A stretch of 50,736 bases of DNA from an uncultured Bacteroidales bacterium (GTDB taxonomy: Bacteria; Bacteroidota; Bacteroidia; Bacteroidales; UBA932). Each line of letters starts with the position of its first letter. Position 1 is the stretch's first letter. The translations under genes were made by a program, and so were the position numbers. The DNA lies in contig CALUSM010000019.1 in assembly GCA_944323445.1 (NCBI GenBank), positions 1 to 50,736 on the forward strand. The letters run 5' to 3'. Positions 34,036 to 42,912 of the stretch are shown here, piece by piece. Below the pieces are notes generated by a model. It did not search any database and was not told the origin of the DNA. It saw only the letters and a list, made by a program, of their open reading frames with translations.

Positions 34036-34069
34036 TTATAAGTAGAAACAACTTTAAGAGAGTTTCACT

Positions 34070-35029
34070 ATGCGTTACTTGCTGTCACTAATACTGATGC
34101 TTAGTAGTCCTTGTTTGCTGTCTGGACAAAGTATGGAAACAAGCCCCTATGCTGTCGCTCTTCAAAGAACCAATCCGATAAGCCGTGATGCGGTCTCGAA
34201 AAAGGCGATAGGGCGATACGGGTATGCTGTAACCTACCGGTACTCTGTCTCCATGCCGTCTCCTGATACTACTACTTCCTATTATCCGGATTATGACCAG
34301 ATGCGTCTGGAGATAGGGAGCGGCCTGTCAAGATACTACAGTCTTGCTGCGGACTGATGCGACTCGCTCATGTTCAAGGCCAGGCAGGAGGGAACAGACG
34401 GCGTGAACAACAGCTCATGGATGGATGGAGGACGTATCGCAGTGTATGAGGACTGCTATCAGAACTGGCCCGGGCAGGGGACCCTTACCGTCCGTATGGG
34501 CATTGTTGACACAGAATATGAATACTCGGAGAAGATGCCTGATTTCCAGTGGACTTTCATCCCTGATACGGCTATGACCGTATTGGGCTATCAGTGTATG
34601 GCGGCCAGTACGGAGTTCAGAGGCAGGAGATACACCGTCTGGTTTGCCCCGGACATACCGATAAGTGCTGGCCCCTGGAAGTTCTGCGGTCTGCCGGGGC
34701 TGATAATGGCTGTGGAGGAGAGCACCGGCGTGTTCTCATGGGAGGCCGTAGGACTGGAGCGCAGGAGTGGGGATATCCATATTTTCGACCCCGGATATGA
34801 CAACTACGGCGGAGGAGTGCCGAAAATGAAGATACGCAGAATCAACCGCAGACAGGCTTTAGAACTTGAACGGAGAAGATGGGCTGACCCGTATGGGTTC
34901 AAACTGGCATTAGGTATTGATCTGTCGGTAGGCCATTATGAGGGAGACGAGCTGGTAATAGAAAAAGTCACGGCGGCCAACCGCGAGAAGTTTGCCCTGC
35001 CAGAGGTACCCGCATTGGAACTGGAGTAA
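34070..35029 (+). pseudogene. GLPGLI family protein 2, interrupted by one in-frame TGA
   Basis: The frame is intact from 34070 to 35029 except for a single TGA at 34355-34357. The paralogue at 33037 has Arg-Arg here (TADRRDSIM versus AAD-stop-CDSLM), so one CGA-to-TGA change explains it. Signal peptide, GYQCM, FRGRRYTVWFAPDIPIS and GLPGLI (about 207-212) are all preserved downstream. Codon use is more A/T-rich than in the paralogue. The stop overlaps the barrel gene ATG (TAATG), so the loss could also weaken translation of the next gene. A sequencing error cannot be excluded. Confidence 0.75.
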
Positions 35030-37797
35030 TGAATATGGAAATGAATATGATGACTATGAAATTAAAAACCTTCGCAATACTCACCGCAGCCGCAGTGCTG
35101 GCCTGCATCAGCGTTGCAGAGACCTTCGCGCTGCCATCACAGGCTCAAAGGGACACTGTACGGCAGTCATTGGTCCATGCCGTCGTGACAGGGCGCGTGA
35201 CGGACTCCGGCACCGGTGAGCCTGTCCCGGGGGCGAATGTGATGCTGCAGACAGCTGACGGCAGGGCACTTTACGGCTTCACGACCACGGACAGTGACGG
35301 CCGGTACCGTTTCGAGTACAGCCTCAGGGCTGATTCCGTCAGGGTGATGATTACGGGGTTCAATATCCGCAAGGCCTGGAGGAACGTCCCGCTGGCCGCC
35401 TCCGTCACGGCTGACTTCCAGGCCGAATATGAGAGACTTCAGCTCAACGAAGTGACCGTTACCGCCGAGCCGATAAGGCGCCGCGGCGACACCCTCAGCT
35501 ACCTTGTCGACTCATACATCGACACCCTCACCGACAGGGCCATCGGGGACGTGCTCCGCAAGATGCCCGGTATCGATGTCTCCGAATCCGGGCAGATAAG
35601 GTACAACAACCGCCCCATCAACAAGTTCTACATCGAGGGACTGGACCTCATGGGCGGACGCTACGGTGTAGCCGTCAACAACGTCCGGGCCAAGGACATC
35701 TCCCGCGTGGAAGTCCTCGAGAACCATCAGCCCATCAAGGCCCTCAAGGACGTGGAGTTCTCCCCCGACGCGGCCATCAACCTGCGCCTGAAGGACGGTG
35801 CGAAGGGAAGCCTCATCGCCACCCTCTCCCTCGGAGGCGGCTACAAGCCCTGGATGTGGAACGGAGAGCTGGCACTGATGCTCTTCACCGGCAACTACCA
35901 GATGATGACCACCGTCAAGTCCAACAACTCCGGGGACGACGTCACCACCGAACTCACCTCATTCTACGACAGTTTCCAGAAGGAATACTCGCCTCTCTCC
36001 GTGCATCTGCCGGCCCTGCCTGACACCGACCGCGAACGGTATATGGACAACCTCACCCATGCCGTCTCCATCAACAACACAGTCCGCCTCGGCGACAGTA
36101 CGGACAACGACAATACCCTCAACATCAACGCCATCTACCTCCACGACCGCCAGCGGTACAACTCCTCGTCCCTGACCACCTACTATCTCCCGGACGGACA
36201 GCCGCCATTGGAGATAGACGAGACCACCTCCGCCACCGAGCTTTCGGACGGGGCGGAATTCAAGCTGCGTTACAATCTCAACAACGAGAAGATATACCTC
36301 AACGAGCAGATAGCCTTCGGAGCCGAATGGAACCGCAACAGCGGCAGCGTCCTCAGTGACGGCACCCCGGTGGAGCAGGCCATGACAGTCGATCCCCAGC
36401 TCCGTCTCCAGAACGACCTGGGTTTCGTGAAGGTCATGAACGGGAACATACGCCTGAACTTTTCCTCCCGTATCAACGCTTCCTCCATGCCGGCGACCCT
36501 GCGCGTCACTCCGGTGCTGTATCCCGAGATATTCGGTTACGGGCAACAGGCTCAGGAGGCCGTGCAGCTCATGGACAACCGCAAGCTGTACACCCGGAAA
36601 ATATTGTCTTTCAGTAAAGGCTTCAAGGGCGGGCTGGATCTCTTCGTGTCCGCAGGGGTGGTGGCCGACATACAGGGCATGACCAGCGGCCTGACTCCAG
36701 GGGATGGCATTGCTCCGGCTGATTCCATGCACAACGACATGTACTATCACAAGATAGACGCTATGGCCAATGCCGGCCTGACCTACAGATACAGGGAATT
36801 CCGCATAACCGGAGGACTTGGGCTTACGTATTCAGACCTGCTTGTCAGGGACAAGGTTCAGGGCAGTGACAGCAGGCTCGGGAAACTGCTTTTCAATCCC
36901 AATATAAGCATGGACTTGGAGATTACTCCGAATCTCAAGCTGCTGGCATCAGGAGCCCTTATCAACAACCTTGGGGCACCGTCAAGCATATACAGCGGAT
37001 ACATCATGACCGACTACCGCGTCATCGGCAGCCGCAACGGCGACATCGCTCATGGCCGTTACCAGACTTACTCTGCAGAGTTGCGTTATGCCGATGCCTT
37101 GCTGTCTCTCTTCGGCTCGGTCAGGGCGGATTACTGGCGCAGCCGCTCAAACCTCATGTACGGCACCGAGTACATCGGTTCCCTCAGCCGCATACAGACT
37201 TACAGCATCGACAACGTCTCGCAGGGATGGAGCATTGACGGAAAGATAGAGAAACGTTTCGACGCCATATCCACCACCATAGGCATTCCGGTAGGATTCA
37301 CCCGCAACTGGATGGATGTCCTGCGCCAGGGCGAGATCATGCCCGTGTCTACATGGAGCCTGCCCGTAGGCCTGGAGCTTTCTTCCCGCGTGGCTCCCAA
37401 GATATTCCTCGAATACTACATCCGCTATGTACGCAGCGCCAGCGAGATACTCCCCACCGGCCCTGAAGCCGCAGAGACCGCCGAAGTCCTCACCCCAATC
37501 AACGCCGTTCACCAGCGCCTCCGGCTCAGCACCACCTTCTTCAAGCGCCTCAGTGCCAGCATCACCGGAGAACACTACCTCAACGACGCCATTTCCGGAG
37601 GCAGCCGCAACATATTCTTCCTCGACGCCTCCATATCGTACAAAGCCCGGAAATTCGAATACATCCTCGAGGGCCGCAACCTCCTCGGGACCGGCACCTA
37701 CAACCAGCGCACATACAGCGACATCACCAACTTCCAGTACCTCTACCGGCTCCGTCCGCTGTCTGTGATGTTCAAGATACGGTTCAGTTTAGGTTAA
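35029..37797 (+). CDS. CarboxypepD_reg / TonB-receptor-like outer-membrane barrel protein (module A)
   Basis: The 922-residue product has an N-terminal signal peptide. A CarboxypepD_reg-like domain (about 45-125; VTGRVTDSGTGEPVPGANV) and a plug-like region (AIGDVLRKMPGIDVSESGQI..., VEVLENHQPIKALKD) come next. A long beta-barrel then ends in an aromatic strand FKIRFSLG. It resembles the receptor-like partners that follow GLPGLI genes in Bacteroidetes. No TonB box is obvious. The start could also be the ATG at 35056. It overlaps the upstream GLPGLI stop by one base. Confidence 0.85.
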   Translation: MNMEMNMMTMKLKTFAILTAAAVLACISVAETFALPSQAQRDTVRQSLVHAVVTGRVTDSGTGEPVPGANVMLQTADGRALYGFTTTDSDGRYRFEYSLRADSVRVMITGFNIRKAWRNVPLAASVTADFQAEYERLQLNEVTVTAEPIRRRGDTLSYLVDSYIDTLTDRAIGDVLRKMPGIDVSESGQIRYNNRPINKFYIEGLDLMGGRYGVAVNNVRAKDISRVEVLENHQPIKALKDVEFSPDAAINLRLKDGAKGSLIATLSLGGGYKPWMWNGELALMLFTGNYQMMTTVKSNNSGDDVTTELTSFYDSFQKEYSPLSVHLPALPDTDRERYMDNLTHAVSINNTVRLGDSTDNDNTLNINAIYLHDRQRYNSSSLTTYYLPDGQPPLEIDETTSATELSDGAEFKLRYNLNNEKIYLNEQIAFGAEWNRNSGSVLSDGTPVEQAMTVDPQLRLQNDLGFVKVMNGNIRLNFSSRINASSMPATLRVTPVLYPEIFGYGQQAQEAVQLMDNRKLYTRKILSFSKGFKGGLDLFVSAGVVADIQGMTSGLTPGDGIAPADSMHNDMYYHKIDAMANAGLTYRYREFRITGGLGLTYSDLLVRDKVQGSDSRLGKLLFNPNISMDLEITPNLKLLASGALINNLGAPSSIYSGYIMTDYRVIGSRNGDIAHGRYQTYSAELRYADALLSLFGSVRADYWRSRSNLMYGTEYIGSLSRIQTYSIDNVSQGWSIDGKIEKRFDAISTTIGIPVGFTRNWMDVLRQGEIMPVSTWSLPVGLELSSRVAPKIFLEYYIRYVRSASEILPTGPEAAETAEVLTPINAVHQRLRLSTTFFKRLSASITGEHYLNDAISGGSRNIFFLDASISYKARKFEYILEGRNLLGTGTYNQRTYSDITNFQYLYRLRPLSVMFKIRFSLG

Positions 37798-37822
37798 AGA
37801 AACTAATAGTAAAAAGAAACAC

Positions 37823-38416
37823 ATGAAATACAGAATCAGAATCCCGCTCACCGCCCTGGCCATTGCCATGCTGACAATGAACGCAGCCGCACAGTCAAAA
37901 CAAGAGACCGAAAAAGTAACACCGCTGGACAGCACGGTTATCACGCTTGCCGAGATATGGAGCCTGGACCAGGGAGTCCGCAGCGATGTCTCCCTCTATC
38001 TGGAAAACAGTCGCGAGTTCAACCTCCGCATCGACAGCATCTGCTTCGACAAAGCCATTGAATGCATAAGGCACTTCGGATGGGTGACGGACTTGGGCAA
38101 ATACAACTCCACCCACGGATACCTCCTGCAGGCACTCACAGCCGTCATGCTCCACAGCCCCCACAGACTGATGGACGGAGATGTCTACAGCCTCCTGCGC
38201 ACAGAAGCCGAGGCAGGACGGCTGCACCCCGAGGCACTGGCTCTCTTTCTGGACAAATACTACGTCATATACCAGAAACGCTCCCTCTATGGCTCCGACT
38301 TCCGCAAATTCCTCCAGCCGCCTGCCCTCAATCCGGAAGACAGACCGCTGTCGGACAGCCTCCGCCGCGACATCGGCCTCAGCCCCCTGCCCGACTCTCT
38401 GTTCCGCCAACCGTAA
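37823..38416 (+). CDS. Secreted DUF6624-like protein
   Basis: The 197-residue product has a signal peptide ending near AAAQS. The mature part, with WSLDQGVRSDVSLYL, FGWVTDLGKYNSTHGYLLQAL and LFLDKYYVIYQKRSLYGSDF, resembles the DUF6624 pattern (DQ.R, HFGWP, LALLEDR...YGSQ). Function is unknown. It is 25 bp after the barrel gene and closes module A. Beyond it lies a 725-bp gap filled mostly by the mosaic element. Confidence 0.6.
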   Translation: MKYRIRIPLTALAIAMLTMNAAAQSKQETEKVTPLDSTVITLAEIWSLDQGVRSDVSLYLENSREFNLRIDSICFDKAIECIRHFGWVTDLGKYNSTHGYLLQALTAVMLHSPHRLMDGDVYSLLRTEAEAGRLHPEALALFLDKYYVIYQKRSLYGSDFRKFLQPPALNPEDRPLSDSLRRDIGLSPLPDSLFRQP

Positions 38417-38463
38417 TTCAAGTCGATTCAAAAACACTTTGAAAATGTCCAATGTCCACAATA

Positions 38464-38963
38464 CAGTCTGTACAGCTAAAATCCGTATACTCTCGTGTTT
38501 CACAGAAAGTCACATGAAGTATGCGATTTACAGACTGGGGACAGTCACCACTTGTCTGTTGTCCTGCTTTTCGCATACATTGCTGTCTGACAACACTACG
38601 CGCGGATCATTCGATTACAGACTGAAGGCTGTCGACACCTGTCTGTTATCCTGATTTTTCACCCACCTCGCTGTGTAACAATGCTTTACACAAATGTTCC
38701 GATTACAGACTCGTCCTGGAGAAAAGGCGCTGATAACGGACTACCCCTGCCACAGCACTATACCGGCACATTTAAGGAATATGCGTCCTGGCCGCACCGC
38801 TCAGTCTGTAACGTTCTCTTTTTTCACACTTCTTTATAGCATAGCGACTTACGCAAAGTACATCATTTACAGACTGCAGGCAGTTGCCGCGTGTCTGTAA
38901 TCCGCATAACCCTGTAACCATTTGTTTTCCAGCCGAATATTTCAAACGACCAACTACAGACTG
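38464..38963 (-). repeat. Mosaic intergenic element, copy 3 (expanded, reversed)
   Basis: Read on the minus strand, AGTCTGTAA copies start at 38875, 38711 (core), 38623 and 38536, with inverted copies at 38809 and 38472 and a degenerate outer copy at 38962. Steps are 66, 98, 88, 87 and 64. The 54-bp core is 38703-38756. Relative to copy 1 there is one extra ~88-bp unit between core and last unit. A perfect TTACAGAC/GTCTGTAA hairpin lies at 38867-38900. The remaining 180 bp to the next gene are AT-rich promoter sequence. Confidence 0.87.
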
Positions 38964-39106
38964 AGGTGTACCAAAGAACTTTGACTAACGCAGACCGTCC
39001 ACCCCGGCAACATTTATTGAAAACTTCAAATAAAATTCCCAGCAGTACGACCTTATCACCTTACAACAGTCCCAGCAGGAATTTTTTAAAAAAAATTCAT
39101 TTTAAA

Positions 39107-39137
39107 TTGAATTTACTAAAAAAAATCGTTATATTTG
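39107..39137 (+). promoter_or_regulatory. Promoter of GLPGLI module B
   Basis: TTG (39107-39109), a 20-bp spacer and TATATTTG (39130-39137) fit the Bacteroidetes consensus closely. The first ATG follows only 4 bp after the -7 box, so the transcript would start at or next to the start codon. Confidence 0.75.
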
Positions 39138-39141
39138 TAGC

Positions 39142-40023
39142 ATGATGAAAACCTCTACACCCCTCGCGATACTGCTGCCGCTGATTCTGCTTTCCACGGC
39201 CGCATTTTCTTTGGGCGCCCAGACACCCTACATGGACGCCATGTACATCGATGTCCGCTGGGACAGGACCGATACTCTCGGTGAAGCCACGATGCGCCTG
39301 GAATACCGGATGCGCTTTCCCTCCGAGACCGGTTCGGACAGCTCCCACGTAGACAGAAGGATCGTGGAGATAGGCCCGGGACTGCAGAAAGAGTACAGCC
39401 TGATACTGGAGACTTCCGAGATGGCCGGGCACAATGCCTGGAAACAGACTGACGGCGCTTTCGACTCGCACGACCCTGACAGCCCGGTCAACCCCTTTGA
39501 GCTGTACATCACCCCGGACGGCATCACCGTCATCCACAAGACCATGATACTCGGTCCGGTACTCCGCTGGCAGGAGGACACACCCGCATTCGGATGGCAG
39601 CTAACCTCCGATACCTGCACCGTCATGGACTACCCGTGCCAGAAGGCCGTCACCGAATTCCGCGGCCGGGTATGGCACGCCTGGTTCTGTCCCGCCCTGC
39701 CGGTGGACAGCGGCCCTTACAAGTTCCGCGGCCTGCCCGGCCTAATACTCAAGGCAGAGGACACCACCGGCACCTACAGCTGGGAACTCGCTGTCATTGA
39801 GCGGGGTACATGGCCGATTCTCGAAAAACGGCTACTCTACCAGGACTGCACCCGTTCCCAGGCCAGAAAATACATCCGGCAGATGTTCTCCAGCCCCTAC
39901 CAGTGGAAGGTGAGCCGCGGCATGCGCGTCCAGCAGATGGACCCCCAGACCCATCAGCTCAGAGAACTCACCCATGAGGAGAAAAGCGAGTCGTTCCACT
40001 ACGACCCGATAGAACTGGAATAA
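39142..40023 (+). CDS. GLPGLI family secreted protein 3 (module B)
   Basis: The 293-residue product has a signal peptide (LLPLILLSTAAFSLGAQ). Family blocks are DYPCQKAVTEFRGRVWHAWFCPALPVD and FRGLPGLI at about 195-202. It ends DPIELE, a tail shared with the next GLPGLI genes. The start may be this ATG or the next one (39145). It is first in module B, with a promoter so close that the mRNA may be leaderless. Confidence 0.9.
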   Translation: MMKTSTPLAILLPLILLSTAAFSLGAQTPYMDAMYIDVRWDRTDTLGEATMRLEYRMRFPSETGSDSSHVDRRIVEIGPGLQKEYSLILETSEMAGHNAWKQTDGAFDSHDPDSPVNPFELYITPDGITVIHKTMILGPVLRWQEDTPAFGWQLTSDTCTVMDYPCQKAVTEFRGRVWHAWFCPALPVDSGPYKFRGLPGLILKAEDTTGTYSWELAVIERGTWPILEKRLLYQDCTRSQARKYIRQMFSSPYQWKVSRGMRVQQMDPQTHQLRELTHEEKSESFHYDPIELE

Positions 40024-40058
40024 CTCATTTTGTCCGACATATAGCAACATACTGGATC

Positions 40059-40973
40059 ATGAAAAGATTGACACCACCCGCAGGACACATAGGATGCATT
40101 GTCATCCTGATATGCGCCGCCTCCATGCTTATCAGAGCCCAGTCTCCTTACCTCCCCATACCCAACGGTGAATGGGACAGAATCATTACCCTCGACACGG
40201 CGTTTATAAGAATTTCATATGAAATGACATTCCGTGACGCCCTGCCATACAGCACATCCGAACAAGATGCCCTCAAAGGACACGTTTTTGCGGAAGATGA
40301 AATGATTACAGACACGCGCATGGTGGAAATCGGGACGAAATGCAGAAAAGACTATTCGTATATTCTGGAAACAGCGGAACAGGAAAACAAAAAATTGACT
40401 GAAAAAGGCATCTTGCCAAATGCTGGATGTCCGCCTGTCAGGCCATTCGAAATGTTTATTTATGACGGTGGTAAAATCGCAGTAAGCTACAGGACATTAA
40501 TGCATGGCCCTATCCTAAAATTCGAAGACATATGCGTCCCGATGGAGTGGTCCCTTGCTGGCGGGGAGGAGCAGGTCGGAGACTATCAGTGCCAGAAGGC
40601 CGTAACCTCATTCGGAGGACGGGAGTGGACGGCGTGGTTCTGCCCCGACATCCCCGTGGACGGCGGTCCGTACAAGTTCCGCGGCCTTCCCGGACTGATC
40701 CTGAAAGTGCAGGACTCCGAAAAGCATTTCTCCTGGACCATGACAGGCATCGAGAAAGGCTCGTGGCCCATCTACGAGAAACAGTACCTCTTTCAGGAAT
40801 GCAGCCCCAAGGAAGCCGGAAAGATTCTTCAGAACATGTTTCTCCATCCTTTCACGTTCATGAAGAACGCCGGAGTAAAAATCATGATGCGCGACGGAAA
40901 AGGGGGATTCTATGAACCCGGAGAAAAAGAAAACTCCATATCTATGTACTACGACCCGATAGAACTCGAATAA
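40059..40973 (+). CDS. GLPGLI family secreted protein 4 (module B)
   Basis: The 304-residue product has a signal peptide ending near LIRAQS. DYQCQKAVTSFGGREWTAWFCPDIPVD and GLPGLI (about 209-214) are present and it ends MYYDPIELE. It follows the previous gene by 35 bp. Bases 40568-40780 are identical to 42481-42693 in GLPGLI protein 6, although flanking sequence has diverged. The N-terminal half uses more A/T-ending codons than the shared tract. Confidence 0.9.
   Translation: MKRLTPPAGHIGCIVILICAASMLIRAQSPYLPIPNGEWDRIITLDTAFIRISYEMTFRDALPYSTSEQDALKGHVFAEDEMITDTRMVEIGTKCRKDYSYILETAEQENKKLTEKGILPNAGCPPVRPFEMFIYDGGKIAVSYRTLMHGPILKFEDICVPMEWSLAGGEEQVGDYQCQKAVTSFGGREWTAWFCPDIPVDGGPYKFRGLPGLILKVQDSEKHFSWTMTGIEKGSWPIYEKQYLFQECSPKEAGKILQNMFLHPFTFMKNAGVKIMMRDGKGGFYEPGEKENSISMYYDPIELE
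40568..40780 (+). repeat. 213-bp tract identical to 42481-42693
   Basis: By direct reading all 213 bases match the tract in the gene at 41972, covering the GLPGLI core. Identity stops abruptly on both sides. This is a signature of gene conversion between paralogues about 1.9 kb apart. Confidence 0.88.
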
Positions 40974-40987
40974 CACATTTAAAGAGT

Positions 40988-41938
40988 ATGAAAATAAAGA
41001 GCAAAAGAACGGCATTGGCACTGCTGGCCGTCATGGCGGTCCACCCTTTGGCGAACTCTCAGAATCTCAGCGACCAGGAGGTTGCCCGGATTGTCAGCAG
41101 CGGGCGGTATTTTCCTGCGGCAAGGGATTTCAGCCTCAGGGAGAAAGCGGACACGATGGAGATGCGCATATTTTACGGATTCGAATATGTCATCGACACA
41201 TTGTCCGGCAAGTGCCTGCATGAGCCTTATATGCTGGAGATAGGCGGAAAACTGACTCACTACTACAGTTACAACGCCTATATCAGAGACTCCGTGCAAT
41301 CCGAGGTCTATGCCTCCGAGAAAAGCAAAGGAATGAACGCTTTCACCGATATAACGTCCTCCGTAATACCGGAAGGCCAGACTGCCACTTATTATGAAAT
41401 ATTCAGGTGCATTTCCTCTTCGTCCAGATACGTCCTGCTGAGAGTCCAAAACACCGACTACTGCTACAGCGAGAAAGCAGAACAGACAGAGTGGCGCCTC
41501 ACGGACCGGACAGACACCGTCTGCGGATACCGGTGCCAGGTGGCAGAAGGACAGCTCAACGGCAGGCAATGGACGGTATCCTTCTCAACAGACATACCAT
41601 ACCCTTACGGCCCATGGAAACTCGAAGGGCTGCCCGGCCTGATATTAAAAGCCGAAGATTCCGAAGGTCTGCTCAGATGGGAAGCCGTCGGACTGGAAAA
41701 GGGCAGAGGCCGGAGCATATACAGGTACACCAGGAACAAGACATCGGCAATAGGCCTGCACTACAGATGCGAAAAAACAAATAAAAAAAATATCGCGGAA
41801 TTGTGGCGGATGATATGGAGGTCCCCGGGCTTTTTAAGGACCTCCGGAAAGCCGATGACAGTGATGCTGCCTGACGGATCCATTAAAACCGTCGGGGTGC
41901 AGAATCATCATGAGGGTTATTATCCGCCATTGGAATAA
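40988..41938 (+). CDS. GLPGLI family secreted protein 5 (module B)
   Basis: The 316-residue member is the most diverged of the module. Its signal peptide is ALALLAVMAVHPLANS. It has CGYRCQVAEGQLNGRQWTVSFSTDIPYPYGPWKLEGLPGLI (motif at about 214-219) and ends GYYPPLE rather than DPIELE. It lies between two members that share a conversion tract yet does not itself carry that tract. It follows its neighbour by 14 bp. Confidence 0.88.
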   Translation: MKIKSKRTALALLAVMAVHPLANSQNLSDQEVARIVSSGRYFPAARDFSLREKADTMEMRIFYGFEYVIDTLSGKCLHEPYMLEIGGKLTHYYSYNAYIRDSVQSEVYASEKSKGMNAFTDITSSVIPEGQTATYYEIFRCISSSSRYVLLRVQNTDYCYSEKAEQTEWRLTDRTDTVCGYRCQVAEGQLNGRQWTVSFSTDIPYPYGPWKLEGLPGLILKAEDSEGLLRWEAVGLEKGRGRSIYRYTRNKTSAIGLHYRCEKTNKKNIAELWRMIWRSPGFLRTSGKPMTVMLPDGSIKTVGVQNHHEGYYPPLE

Positions 41939-41971
41939 ACGGCTACAATATTTAAAAGTAAAAGTACGATT

Positions 41972-42886
41972 ATGAACAGACCAGTATTACCGGCAAAACT
42001 TACGACCGGCGCCATCCCCCTGCTGTGCGCCGCCTCCATGCTGTGCAGCGCACAGTCCCCTTACCGTCCCGTACCGAACCAGACCTGGAACAAAACCGTC
42101 GCCCTTGACACCGCATTTATGAGAGTATCCTACGAGATGACTTTCCGCGACGCACTGTTCTACAGCACATCCGAACCCGGAGGTCTGGAAGACCATGTCT
42201 TCGCCGAGAAGGAAATCCTCTCCGACACACGCATAGTGGAGTTCGGAGACAGGGTCCGCAAAGACTACAGCCAGATACTCGAAGCACGGGAAATGCTGAA
42301 CCGCGAAATGACTGAACGCGGGGAGATGCCGAGGAACCTAGGCTCCTCATCGGTCTATCCCATCGAGCTGTTCGTATTCAGCGACAGCTACCGGATCAAC
42401 CGCAGAACCCTGCTGACAGGTCCGATACTGCAGTATGAGGGCGGCTGCACTCCCATGCAGTGGTCCCTTACAGGCGAGGCGGAGCAGGTCGGAGACTATC
42501 AGTGCCAGAAGGCCGTAACCTCATTCGGAGGACGGGAGTGGACGGCGTGGTTCTGCCCCGACATCCCCGTGGACGGCGGTCCGTACAAGTTCCGCGGCCT
42601 TCCCGGACTGATCCTGAAAGTGCAGGACTCCGAAAAGCATTTCTCCTGGACCATGACAGGCATCGAGAAAGGCTCGTGGCCCATCTACGAGAAGCAGTTC
42701 CTCTTCCAGAAATGCAGCCCCAAGGAAGCCGCGAAGATCCTGAAGGACATGTACCTCCGTCCTTTTGTGTTCCTGAAAAACACTGGCATCAGGACTCTTC
42801 TGCCTGACGGGAAAGGAGGTGCGAGAGAGCCCGGTGACAACGAATACTCCGTAGCCATGTACTACGACCCGATAGAACTTGAGTAA
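41972..42886 (+). CDS. GLPGLI family secreted protein 6 (module B)
   Basis: The 304-residue product is a close paralogue of protein 4 with the same gene length. Its signal peptide ends near LCSAQS and GLPGLI is at about 209-214. It ends MYYDPIELE. It shares a 213-bp identical tract with protein 4, while the N-terminal half is only similar. It precedes the module B barrel gene by 26 bp. Confidence 0.9.
   Translation: MNRPVLPAKLTTGAIPLLCAASMLCSAQSPYRPVPNQTWNKTVALDTAFMRVSYEMTFRDALFYSTSEPGGLEDHVFAEKEILSDTRIVEFGDRVRKDYSQILEAREMLNREMTERGEMPRNLGSSSVYPIELFVFSDSYRINRRTLLTGPILQYEGGCTPMQWSLTGEAEQVGDYQCQKAVTSFGGREWTAWFCPDIPVDGGPYKFRGLPGLILKVQDSEKHFSWTMTGIEKGSWPIYEKQFLFQKCSPKEAAKILKDMYLRPFVFLKNTGIRTLLPDGKGGAREPGDNEYSVAMYYDPIELE
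42481..42693 (+). repeat. 213-bp tract identical to 40568-40780
   Basis: Second copy of the identical tract described at 40568. Direct orientation, same reading frame in both genes. Confidence 0.88.
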
Positions 42887-42912
42887 CAATCATCCCTAAC
42901 AAGGACCATCCC

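Noticed and set aside
34355-34357. Selenocysteine or reassigned TGA in the GLPGLI gene
   Set aside because: Many genes here end in TGA, the paralogue has Arg at this site, and no recoding structure or selenoprotein context is visible.
38464-38963. Possible CRISPR array
   Set aside because: The repeated motif is only about 9-10 bp, occurs in both orientations, and the spaces between are themselves related between loci. No cas genes are present.
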